Below, one piece after another: positions 1-6,256 of a stretch of 6,473 bases of DNA. Under the pieces are notes generated by a model. It searched no databases and was not told the DNA's origin. It saw only the letters and a list, made by a program, of their open reading frames with translations. How positions within the stretch are numbered: position 1 is the first letter of the stretch; every line of letters starts with the position of its first letter. This stretch comes from an uncultured Bacilli bacterium (GTDB lineage Bacteria > Bacillota_I > Bacilli_A > RF39 > UBA660), in NCBI GenBank assembly GCA_947627805.1, contig CANQXB010000058.1, positions 1-6,473 on the forward strand, in the 5' to 3' direction. A program made the translations under genes and the position numbers.

Positions 1-314
1 TAGAATTTTTAGGAGATTTATCATTTTATGATGAAACTCTTGAAGCTTTTTTAGAGGAAAATGAAACCAGAGTACCAAATATATTAAAATATAAAGATGA
101 ACAAAATATGGAAGATTATGCAATATTAGTTCATGCTTTAAAAAGTGATGCTAAATATTTAGGCTTTAAAGATTTAGCTGATATTGCTTATGAACATGAA
201 ATGGCCAGTAAAGGAAATAATATTGATGAAGTAAATAAAAAATTTGATAAGTTAGATAAAGAGATAAAAAGATTTACAGAGCTAGCTCATAAATATTTAG
301 GAGGAGAAAAATGA
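1..314 (+). CDS. Hpt (histidine phosphotransfer) domain protein, C-terminal part, cut by the left window edge
   Basis: The frame is open from the first full codon at 3, so 103 residues are visible and the N-terminus lies outside. The ATG at 108 is internal: it has no ribosome binding site and would cut away the first helices of the domain. The visible part is a complete-looking Hpt four-helix domain. The signature HALKSDAKYLGF has its phospho-accepting His at codon 132-134, with the usual Leu-Lys-Ser after it, and is followed by amphipathic, Lys/Glu-rich helices. Hpt domains relay phosphoryl groups between a kinase or receiver and a second receiver in the cytoplasm. What precedes the domain (kinase, receiver, GGDEF or nothing) cannot be seen. 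The stop codon overlaps the start of the next gene, a lone receiver, by 4 bases, which makes that protein the obvious partner (inference). Domain identity is firm; full protein identity is unknown. Confidence 0.85.
   Translation, partial: EFLGDLSFYDETLEAFLEENETRVPNILKYKDEQNMEDYAILVHALKSDAKYLGFKDLADIAYEHEMASKGNNIDEVNKKFDKLDKEIKRFTELAHKYLGGEK
299..306 (+). promoter_or_regulatory. Strong Shine-Dalgarno for the receiver gene, inside the Hpt gene
   Basis: AGGAGGAG lies 4 bases before the ATG at 311 and within the last codons of the Hpt gene. It supports the start at 311 and suggests efficient independent initiation in addition to coupling through the ATGA overlap. Confidence 0.75.
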
Positions 315-694
315 AAAAAATATTAGTAGCGGATGATTCCAAAATAATTAGTAATATTGTCGAAAGGGCATTTAAAGATAAGTATGAAGTATTAATAGCT
401 TATAATGGTAGGGAAGCTATTGATATTATCAAAAATAATGTTGATGATTCCATTATAGGTTGTTTACTTGATTTAAATATGCCGGAAATTGATGGTTTTG
501 CCGTTTTAGATTATTTTAAAGAAAATAACTTATTTAAAAGAATACCTGTATGTATAATAACAGGTGATGTTGCTAAAGATCGAGTAGATAGAGCCTTTAA
601 TTATGATATTGTCGATGTTTTAGCTAAACCATTCACTTTTGATAGTGTTCGAGAAGAAGTTGAAAAAATAATTAATTTAGGGACTCTTAGATGA
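311..694 (+). CDS. Single-domain response regulator receiver protein (CheY-like)
   Basis: The 127-residue protein is a receiver domain with no output domain. Visible landmarks are the metal-binding acids D8-D9 (LVADDSK), the phosphorylation site D54 in LLDLNMPEIDG, T84 in IITGD, and K106 in LAKPF. All catalytic residues for aspartate phosphorylation are present. The switch position three residues before the lysine, usually Tyr or Phe, is Val103 here, so the CheY-type aromatic switch is absent. This may be normal for the receiver subfamily that reads VDVxxKPF. Without an output domain it should act by protein-protein contact or as a relay or phosphate sink. The upstream Hpt protein is the likely phosphodonor, because the two genes overlap by ATGA. 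It overlaps the next gene in the same way, so all three should be cotranscribed. Family identity is very secure; its target is unknown. Confidence 0.95.
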   Translation: MKKILVADDSKIISNIVERAFKDKYEVLIAYNGREAIDIIKNNVDDSIIGCLLDLNMPEIDGFAVLDYFKENNLFKRIPVCIITGDVAKDRVDRAFNYDIVDVLAKPFTFDSVREEVEKIINLGTLR

Positions 695-1347
695 TTGATA
701 AAAATGTATTTAAAAAGTTGTCGTATGGTTTATATATTATAACTAGTAGTAATGAAAAAGAAAAAGCTGGTTGTGTTGTTAATACGGTAACTCAAATAAC
801 AAGTAATAATCCGATATTAGCTATTAGTATAAATAAAGATAATTATACTAATAAAATTATTAAAGAAAGTAAAAAATTAATTATTAATATTTTAAGTGAA
901 AAAGTAAAGAAAGATGTAATAACTACTTTTGGTTTTTATTCTTCAAAAGATATAGATAAATTTGCCAATGTTGATTACGAACTATTTGAGGGTATTCCTG
1001 CTCTTAATGAAGGAATAAATGGTTATATTGTTGGGGAAGTTATCTCTATTACTTCCGTTTTTACTCATGATATCTTCTTAGTTAAAGTTATTAGTACTAA
1101 AGTAATTAATAACGATGATTCCTTAACTTATAAATATTATCAAGAGAATATGAAAGGAACTTCTCCTAAAAAAGCGCCAACATATATTGAAGAAGAAATA
1201 AAAAGTGCTAAACCTATTTATCGTTGTACTATTTGTGGTCATATTTATGATGATAGTAAAGAAAGTATTCCTTTTGCTTCTTTACCAGATGATTGGAAAT
1301 GTCCCGTTTGTGGAGTTGGTAAAGATAATTTTGAAAGAATAAATTAG
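691..1347 (+). CDS. Flavin reductase-like FMN-binding domain fused to a C-terminal rubredoxin domain
   Basis: Residues 1 to about 155 match the flavin reductase-like split-barrel fold that binds FMN. Examples are the GCVVNT stretch at 27-32 and the TSNNPILAISINKDNYT region at 37-53, both typical of flavoredoxin/high-molecular-weight rubredoxin proteins. A Lys/Pro-rich linker (155-175) leads to a rubredoxin domain at 176-218. Its single-iron ligands are C179, C182 (CTIC), C204 and C207 (CPVC), with the conserved DDW before the second pair. The rubredoxin loop between the two pairs is shortened, as in other fused versions. In anaerobes such as Moorella the family passes electrons from NAD(P)H to flavodiiron oxygen or NO reductases. 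That role is family knowledge, and no partner reductase is in this window. The start overlaps the receiver stop by ATGA. An AGGGA at 679-683 is a weak ribosome binding site 7 bases upstream, so translational coupling is likely. Cytoplasmic; no signal peptide. Confidence 0.93.
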   Translation: MIDKNVFKKLSYGLYIITSSNEKEKAGCVVNTVTQITSNNPILAISINKDNYTNKIIKESKKLIINILSEKVKKDVITTFGFYSSKDIDKFANVDYELFEGIPALNEGINGYIVGEVISITSVFTHDIFLVKVISTKVINNDDSLTYKYYQENMKGTSPKKAPTYIEEEIKSAKPIYRCTICGHIYDDSKESIPFASLPDDWKCPVCGVGKDNFERIN

Positions 1348-1354
1348 TAAAAAT

Positions 1355-1387
1355 AAAAAAAGACTTGGAAATTACTCCAAGTTTTTT
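1355..1387. terminator. Bidirectional intrinsic terminator between convergent operons
   Basis: The arms ACTTGGA (1363-1369) and TCCAAGT (1376-1382) form a perfect 7-bp stem with a 6-base loop. A run of seven A lies to the left (1355-1361) and a run of six T to the right (1382-1387), so both strands give a hairpin followed by a U tract. It ends the flavin reductase-rubredoxin transcript on + and the penicillin-binding protein transcript on -. The T tract overlaps the stop codon of the latter (1386-1388). Confidence 0.85.
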
Positions 1388-3914
1388 AGTTTAATCCTGT
1401 ATCTTCATCTTCATCGTTATCATCAAACATATTATTAACATTGTTATCAATAGTTCTAGTGCTTATAATTAAGCCTTTAGACATATTACCTCTATAAATG
1501 GTATAAGAAGCTTTAACAACAAAAGTATAATCGCCTCCGGCCGAAACTGAATAAGTGAAACTATTACCCGTTGTAGATCCTATTTCCGTTTCCGTTCCAT
1601 CACTATTTCTTAAATAAATCCGATAAATTAATGAACCCATATAAGAATTGTTATAAGCAAGTCTCTTATTATAATAATCAGTAGCATATTCGGCATAATA
1701 TTCCGTAAAATGATTTTGTAAGAATGTCGTATCAATAGCTTCTGGTGTTTTTATGGGATTCCATTTTAAAGTAATAGAATTACCACTAAATTGGAAAGTT
1801 CCATTAGTAGGATTTTCTAAATAATCATACCGAGGAGAGACGTCAGTAGGTTCTGTTCCTGAAACAAAGTATTCAGTTAAACACATTGATTCAGGAGTAT
1901 TAGCACTACATAATTGAGGAGGGAATGTTTCTTGTTCAATATTGACCGCGGTAACTCCTTTAGGAATTTTAAAATCTTTTTTATCTTTATGAATATTTTT
2001 GGCTAAATAACTCATTATAGTGCTTCTAGCTGTACCACCACTTGAACTAGTTAAATAATGTTTAGTTGTGGCCGCATCAGGTTCTAAGACATCATAACCA
2101 TACCATAAAGATACAGAATATTCGGTAGAGTAGGTATTGTACCATACTTCTTTTACGGCGCCACTTTTTAAATTAAGTCTATCTTTGGTATCTTTGTCAA
2201 GGTTAGTTGTTCCCGTTTTACCAGCAACATTATTACCTCCAGCTCCATATGCATTTAAAATATTATTTATCATATAGGCCGTAGATTCTTCCATCACTTT
2301 TTCTTTAGTATAACTATAATTAATTTCTTTTTCTGTTTCCGTATTAATTACTTTCGTATAAGAGTAAGGTTTAATATAGTAACCTCCTCTTGCAAAAGAG
2401 GCATAAGCCGCGGCCATTTGAAGAGGACTAACCCCATCAAATCCGCCAATTGAAGCCGCTTCCACTAAATAATCACCATAATCAATACCTACACTATGAA
2501 CGAAATCTTCAATTATCTTTTGGTCAAGTTTAGCTACTTCTTTAAATATTCTTAAAGCCGGAATATTTCTAGAATCCCTTAAAGCATAACGCATCGTAAT
2601 TAAATGTTTATAACTATTATCATAGTTAGATATAGAAGTTCCATTACTATATGTTGTTGGCTCATCTAAAACCATGGCATAACTACTATGAGAAATATGT
2701 TCAATATACATCGCATAATCAAATAACGGTTTAGCAGTTGATCCTGGTTGTTTTTTGATATCAACGGCAAAGTTAATACCATTACCTTTATAATCTCTAC
2801 CTCCTGATAAAGCTACAATTGAACCATCTTCAATCGAAGTAACAGCAATTCCTTCATTAACAGTATCATCAGGGAATTTATAAACTTCTCCGTCTTCAAC
2901 CTTTTCTAAAATAGCTTGAATTTTAGGATCAAAGGTTGTATATATTTTCAATGATGTCTTATAAGGGTCAACATCAAGATTTTTTTCAACTTCATCTAAA
3001 ACATATTCAATAAAGGCTTGTTTACTTTCCGCTTGCAAAGCTTTATAACTATATTCAGCTAATAAGCTTTGAACTGGTATTGCAAGGGCATCATTCATTT
3101 GCTCTTCCGTAATATAGCCATGTCTAACCATTAATTTTAAAACTGTTTTTTGTCTTCCTCTGGCATCATCAGGGTATTGATAAGGATTATAGATACTACT
3201 ATTTTGGAACATTCCTACAAGTAGAGAGGCTTCCGCTAAATTTAAATCTTTACATGATTTGCCAAAGAAATATTGACTGGCTTTTTCAATTCCATAAATA
3301 CCTTTAGCAATATTGATATCTCCAGCATTAGCAAACCATTGACTATTAAAGTAGAATTCAATTATTTCTTCTTTTGTATAGTTGGCTTCTAGTTTAAAGA
3401 CAGCCATATAAATATCTTTAAATTTTCTTATGATTCCTTTGATACCTTCATCTTCGCCTCCGGTATAAGTTCTTTTAATTACTTGCATCGATAGAGTAGA
3501 GGCTCCACCAGCATAACTTTTGCCAATTAATTGTTGAGCCGTAGCTTTTAAAAATCTAAATAAATCTAGACCATTGTGTTGGAAAAATCGGGAATCTTCC
3601 GTTGCAATTAAAGCATCAATAATAACATCTGGTATTTCATCATAAGTTATAACAGTACTGTCCATTGAACCAACCCTAGCTATTTCCTCACCATATTTAT
3701 CATAAAGAATTGTTGGTTCTTTTTGATATAATTTATCTTTTTCAAAGTTTGGTGAAGTTATAACAATAAATAGAACAAAAACAAGTCCTAAACTTACAAC
3801 TCCAATTGCTATTATTAAAAGAATGTTTAGAACACTTTTCCAAAGGATTCTTTTTTCTTTAACTTTTTTAACTCCTTCTTTAGGTTTTTTAACTTTTAAT
3901 TTAATTTTCTTCAT
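1386..3914 (-). CDS. ponA: Class A penicillin-binding protein: bifunctional peptidoglycan glycosyltransferase (GT51)/DD-transpeptidase
   Basis: This 842-residue protein polymerises glycan strands from lipid II and crosslinks stem peptides at the outer membrane face. Order of parts: a very basic cytoplasmic head (1-27), one membrane anchor (about 28-52), the GT51 domain (about 65-265), the transpeptidase domain (about 345-620), a Cys-containing connector (C669, C678, then GTEPT at 686-690), a fibronectin-III-like domain (about 702-815) with a Tyr-rich insertion near 732-757, and an Asp/Glu-rich tail. GT51 motifs are E106 in EDSRFFQH, GASTLSMQ at 137-144, and RKFKD at 163-167, where the usual second Glu is Asp167. 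Transpeptidase motifs are S392-T-A-K395, S448-R-N450 and K566-T-G-T569. The start is supported by GGAGGT at 3922-3927, 7 bases from the ATG, and lies 14 bases inside recU, so the two are cotranscribed. The symbol rests on the recU neighbour; pbp1A would be equally fair. Confidence 0.96.
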   Translation of the reverse strand: MKKIKLKVKKPKEGVKKVKEKRILWKSVLNILLIIAIGVVSLGLVFVLFIVITSPNFEKDKLYQKEPTILYDKYGEEIARVGSMDSTVITYDEIPDVIIDALIATEDSRFFQHNGLDLFRFLKATAQQLIGKSYAGGASTLSMQVIKRTYTGGEDEGIKGIIRKFKDIYMAVFKLEANYTKEEIIEFYFNSQWFANAGDINIAKGIYGIEKASQYFFGKSCKDLNLAEASLLVGMFQNSSIYNPYQYPDDARGRQKTVLKLMVRHGYITEEQMNDALAIPVQSLLAEYSYKALQAESKQAFIEYVLDEVEKNLDVDPYKTSLKIYTTFDPKIQAILEKVEDGEVYKFPDDTVNEGIAVTSIEDGSIVALSGGRDYKGNGINFAVDIKKQPGSTAKPLFDYAMYIEHISHSSYAMVLDEPTTYSNGTSISNYDNSYKHLITMRYALRDSRNIPALRIFKEVAKLDQKIIEDFVHSVGIDYGDYLVEAASIGGFDGVSPLQMAAAYASFARGGYYIKPYSYTKVINTETEKEINYSYTKEKVMEESTAYMINNILNAYGAGGNNVAGKTGTTNLDKDTKDRLNLKSGAVKEVWYNTYSTEYSVSLWYGYDVLEPDAATTKHYLTSSSGGTARSTIMSYLAKNIHKDKKDFKIPKGVTAVNIEQETFPPQLCSANTPESMCLTEYFVSGTEPTDVSPRYDYLENPTNGTFQFSGNSITLKWNPIKTPEAIDTTFLQNHFTEYYAEYATDYYNKRLAYNNSYMGSLIYRIYLRNSDGTETEIGSTTGNSFTYSVSAGGDYTFVVKASYTIYRGNMSKGLIISTRTIDNNVNNMFDDNDEDEDTGLN

Positions 3915-4473
3915 TATTTAGACCTCCAATTAAATCAACATATTTTAAATAATCAAGACCTTTATTATAATTATATTCTAAGATATAACCTTTATCTTTA
4001 ATATACGAAAAAGGAAGACTTTTTCTTTCCGTAGTTTCAATAAACTCAATAAAATCACGACCATTTAATAAGAATATTAAACCATTAATGCGAATGATTA
4101 AGAAAACAATTCCTCCATGTTCAATAACTCTTTTAATGTGTCTTATTTGATGAGGATGGACATTACTAATAGGAAAAGATGTTTTTGATTCAGTATTTTT
4201 AGCATCAAATTCTACATATTTTCCTTTATATAATCCATTATAATCTAATGTTGATTGGGTAGCAAAATATGCATCTTTTATTTTTTGCTTATTATTATCA
4301 TAACTAACTTTAACAATTCCAATCGGAGTTGGTTTTTTATAGATTAAAGCCATATTTTTTTCTAAATAATATTCATTGGCTTCATTAATCATATTTTCTA
4401 AATCCATCCCTCGGTTGCCATAGTTAATATTTTTTTTGTAATCTTTTTTAATCTTGTTAGGGTAATTCAACAT
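3901..4473 (-). CDS. recU: Holliday junction resolvase RecU
   Basis: The 190-residue protein has the full RecU pattern: NRGMDLE at 20-26, KKPTPI at 46-51 followed by VKVSY, the STLDYNG block at 74-80, the nuclease strand EFDAKNT at 88-94, and SFPISNVHPHQI at 99-110. RecU is a homodimeric PD-(D/E)xK nuclease that cuts four-way junctions during recombination and chromosome segregation. The catalytic set here should be D77, D90 and K92. Bacillus RecU has Glu at the second acid (DFEAK), whereas this protein reads EFDAK, an exchange of the two neighbouring acids. AGAGGTG at 4478-4484 sits 4 bases before the ATG at 4473 and supports that start. The end overlaps the penicillin-binding protein gene by 14 bases. 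Its own promoter candidate lies at 4488-4516, because the upstream carboxypeptidase gene ends at a terminator. Confidence 0.97.
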   Translation of the reverse strand: MLNYPNKIKKDYKKNINYGNRGMDLENMINEANEYYLEKNMALIYKKPTPIGIVKVSYDNNKQKIKDAYFATQSTLDYNGLYKGKYVEFDAKNTESKTSFPISNVHPHQIRHIKRVIEHGGIVFLIIRINGLIFLLNGRDFIEFIETTERKSLPFSYIKDKGYILEYNYNKGLDYLKYVDLIGGLNNEEN

Positions 4474-4487
4474 ATTTCACCTCTTTA

Positions 4488-4516
4488 ATTATATCAAATT
4501 ATTTAGAATTTATAAA
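4488..4516 (-). promoter_or_regulatory. Candidate promoter for recU and the penicillin-binding protein gene
   Basis: Read on the - strand, TTTATA (4511-4516) is followed after 17 bases by a perfect TATAAT (4488-4493). Transcription would begin close to the recU ribosome binding site, giving a leader of only about 8-12 bases. That is short, and A+T-rich DNA produces chance matches, so confidence is modest. The preceding terminator makes some promoter here likely. Confidence 0.4.
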
Positions 4517-4526
4517 CTCTTAACCT

Positions 4527-4557
4527 AATAAAAATGCCTACTTGACAAAGTAAGCAT
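4527..4557 (-). terminator. Intrinsic terminator of the VanY-like carboxypeptidase gene
   Basis: The arms at 4534-4543 and 4548-4557 form a 10-bp stem with a 4-base loop. The single imperfect pair (C4538 with A4553 as DNA) becomes a G-U wobble only in the - strand RNA, which fixes the orientation. The - strand then reads TTTTATT (4533-4527). The stem contains the last codons and the stop of the gene. Confidence 0.75.
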
Positions 4558-5506
4558 AATATTCATCAAAAGTTATTCCATTTTCATAAATATAGGTTGC
4601 CGCTTCAACTCCCACATAACGGTAATGCCAAGATTCAAAATCATAACCAGTTATTTCTATTTTATCAGTAGGGTATCTTTGAATAAAGCCATATTTATGG
4701 GCATTTTCCACTAACCATTTATAAGAATCTGTTTGGAGGAATGTTTTCGAACTGGTTCCTTTTTCAAAAATATCTAAAGAAAGTCCCGTTTGATGTTCCG
4801 AAAATCCTGGTCTTGCAGCATATTTATCGGCATAATTAGTTCCTCCAGATTTTTTATAATCATCATAAACACTTTGTTGTTTTTCAAAAGTTCGGTAAGA
4901 GGAATTAACCATTAAATAAAACCCTGCTTCATGAGAAGCATTCCACATATTTAAAAAAGCATTGTAGGTTTCTTCGGTAGCCTTTTGACTGCCAATATCT
5001 CCATAGGCGTAAGTTTGCGGAATATCTACTAAATTTTCTGGAACAAAATCATTTTCTAAATAGTGATATTTATTAACCAACATTAAATTGCCTTTGGAAG
5101 TGTCCGTAGGAGTGGGGTCTGTATAATAGTCTTTATGAGTATTTGTGTTAACTCTTTCAATAATATCGCGAATACTTTCATCTTCATGTTCTTTTTGATA
5201 ATCTAAATATTCATAAAATTTGTCATAGATAAAAAATTTATCTTGAGCAATATCTAAATAAATATTGTCAATTGGCTCTTCTAAAATATAATCAATTTCT
5301 TTATCTTTAAATTTTTCACTTATTTTAACTGCGGTATCTTTATCATAACCTTTATTAATAAGTTTAAATTCATAAGTCTTTTCATAATTTATTTTTTCCG
5401 TTATTTTTATATAAGAATAAATACCTATTCCTAAAAATAAAAGGACAATAAAACTAATAATACTAATCTTTACAACATTCTTTTTAACTTTTAATTTTTT
5501 CGCCAT
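4538..5506 (-). CDS. VanY-like D-alanyl-D-alanine carboxypeptidase, peptidase family M15B, membrane-anchored
   Basis: The protein has 322 residues. A Lys-rich head (1-11) and one hydrophobic helix (about 12-33) with no evident lipobox or cleavage site indicate an N-terminal anchor with the enzyme outside. Residues 45-115 form a charged, helical region. A Thr/Pro linker (128-137) leads to the M15 catalytic domain (about 140-315). Zinc ligands and catalytic residues are visible: H238 and D245 in SEHQTGLSLD, then E291 and H294 in ESWHYR; SSYRT at 202-206 is the substrate-binding strand. The family removes the terminal D-Ala (or, in LdcB, a penultimate-position residue) from peptidoglycan stem peptides, lowering the crosslinking potential available to transpeptidases. 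No vancomycin-resistance genes (vanHAX, vanRS) surround it, so a housekeeping wall-trimming role is more likely than resistance. AAAGGAGG at 5511-5518, 4 bases before the ATG, is a near-perfect ribosome binding site. Confidence 0.92.
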   Translation of the reverse strand: MAKKLKVKKNVVKISIISFIVLLFLGIGIYSYIKITEKINYEKTYEFKLINKGYDKDTAVKISEKFKDKEIDYILEEPIDNIYLDIAQDKFFIYDKFYEYLDYQKEHEDESIRDIIERVNTNTHKDYYTDPTPTDTSKGNLMLVNKYHYLENDFVPENLVDIPQTYAYGDIGSQKATEETYNAFLNMWNASHEAGFYLMVNSSYRTFEKQQSVYDDYKKSGGTNYADKYAARPGFSEHQTGLSLDIFEKGTSSKTFLQTDSYKWLVENAHKYGFIQRYPTDKIEITGYDFESWHYRYVGVEAATYIYENGITFDEYYAYFVK

Positions 5507-5530
5507 AAAGCCTCCTTTATTCTTAAGTTA

Positions 5531-5559
5531 ATTGTAACATAAAAAGGAGATGATTTCAT
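5531..5559 (-). promoter_or_regulatory. Promoter candidate for the VanY-like gene
   Basis: On the - strand, ATGAAA (5554-5559, 4 of 6 to TTGACA) is followed after 17 bases by TACAAT (5531-5536), preceded by TGT, which makes it an extended -10. The start point would be near 5524, leaving a leader of about 18 bases that contains the strong ribosome binding site. Confidence 0.5.
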
Positions 5560-5585
5560 TAAATAATGCTTAAATTTTTAGTTTG

Positions 5586-5594
5586 TGATATAAT
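5586..5594 (+). promoter_or_regulatory. Extended -10 promoter for the 210-residue unknown gene
   Basis: TGATATAAT is a perfect TATAAT with the upstream TG of an extended -10. No good -35 lies 16-18 bases upstream, which the extended -10 may offset. The start would be near 5601, about 18 bases before the ATG. It is divergent from, and does not overlap, the VanY-like promoter. Confidence 0.5.
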
Positions 5595-5605
5595 TATTTT
5601 AGAAA

Positions 5606-5611
5606 TGAGGT
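5606..5611 (+). promoter_or_regulatory. Ribosome binding site that selects ATG 5619 over TTG 5613
   Basis: TGAGGT lies only 2 bases before the TTG at 5613 (measured from GAGG) but 8 bases before the ATG at 5619. The spacing and the better start codon favour 5619, which removes two residues (Met-Val) from the longest reading frame. Confidence 0.65.
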
Positions 5612-5618
5612 TTTGGTT

Positions 5619-6251
5619 ATGAATTATCTATCTAAAGACGATGATTGTTTGGAATTATACTTTCTTTTAAAAAGTTATTTAAAAGATAAAATTGATTATT
5701 ATGGAACACCTTATAATGCTTTGTTTAGTGGAAAGTATTGTAGAACTCATTCGGAATCTCATAGTGATTTAGATTACTTATTTAGAGAAGGACTACCTTT
5801 CTATTATAAATTTAATAAAGAGGCTTTCTTAAGAATATCGGTGGGAAAATGTCCAGATAAAGATACCACAATGGGTGAAAAGCTAGCTGCTTTAAGTGAT
5901 TTTTATGAGGCTATACGAGTTGTTTATGGTGAACCAGATGTTTTTTATACCATAAAAGATGATGATGAGGAGGCCATAACTTTCGAATGGTTATTTAAAG
6001 AAAAAGAAGCCGAAATTCAAAAGTATAAAGAAGGTACTCGTTTTGATGATGGCAAAACTGATACTTTAATTATATTTGGAGAAGAAGAAAAAACTAAAGG
6101 GTATAATTTAAATCCCGAAACCAAGAAATTAATTAGTAATCAAATTGGTTTACCTTTTGAAATGTTAAGTATTTTAGATGAAAATGTTGAAGACTTTATT
6201 AAATATAAAAAAGGTATAAAAGTAAAAGTAAGAAAAAAAGAAAGAAAATAA
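5619..6251 (+). CDS. Protein of unknown function, 210 residues, cytoplasmic
   Basis: I do not recognise a family. The reading frame has its own extended -10 promoter, a well-spaced ribosome binding site and a downstream terminator, and uses codons like its neighbours, so it is a real gene. There is no signal peptide or membrane segment. Residues 1-130 are mixed and acidic, with many aromatic residues (for example the Tyr-rich 27-40 and 61-64). The segment from about 92 to 153 alternates helix and strand (DFYEAIRVVYGEP, DVFYTI, AITFEWLF, TLIIFGE), suggesting a compact alpha-beta core, which is inference from hydrophobic pattern only. The last 15 residues are mostly Lys/Arg (KYKKGIKVKVRKKERK), a possible nucleic-acid- or membrane-surface-binding tail. 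It has three Cys (10, 41, 78) and several His, but no spaced metal motif. It stands alone, divergent from the VanY-like gene and convergent with a tRNA gene. The overall pattern resembles small immunity-type proteins, but no toxin gene is adjacent. Confidence 0.8.
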   Translation: MNYLSKDDDCLELYFLLKSYLKDKIDYYGTPYNALFSGKYCRTHSESHSDLDYLFREGLPFYYKFNKEAFLRISVGKCPDKDTTMGEKLAALSDFYEAIRVVYGEPDVFYTIKDDDEEAITFEWLFKEKEAEIQKYKEGTRFDDGKTDTLIIFGEEEKTKGYNLNPETKKLISNQIGLPFEMLSILDENVEDFIKYKKGIKVKVRKKERK

Positions 6252-6256
6252 TTAAA

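Noticed and set aside
108..314. Separate small 68-residue protein starting at ATG 108
   Set aside because: The frame is open to the left edge, the upstream residues complete the Hpt domain, and there is no ribosome binding site before 108.
4538..5506. Vancomycin resistance gene
   Set aside because: Only the VanY-type peptidase is present; no ligase, dehydrogenase, VanX or two-component genes accompany it, and the M15B family is common in wall maintenance.
5527..5538. Dyad GTTA-ATTG-TAAC over the -10 of the VanY-like promoter as an operator
   Set aside because: Four-base arms in A+T-rich DNA are expected by chance, and no matching site was seen elsewhere.
5613..5618. TTG start at 5613 for the unknown protein
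   Set aside because: The ribosome binding site is only 2 bases from it but 8 bases from the ATG at 5619, which is the better start.
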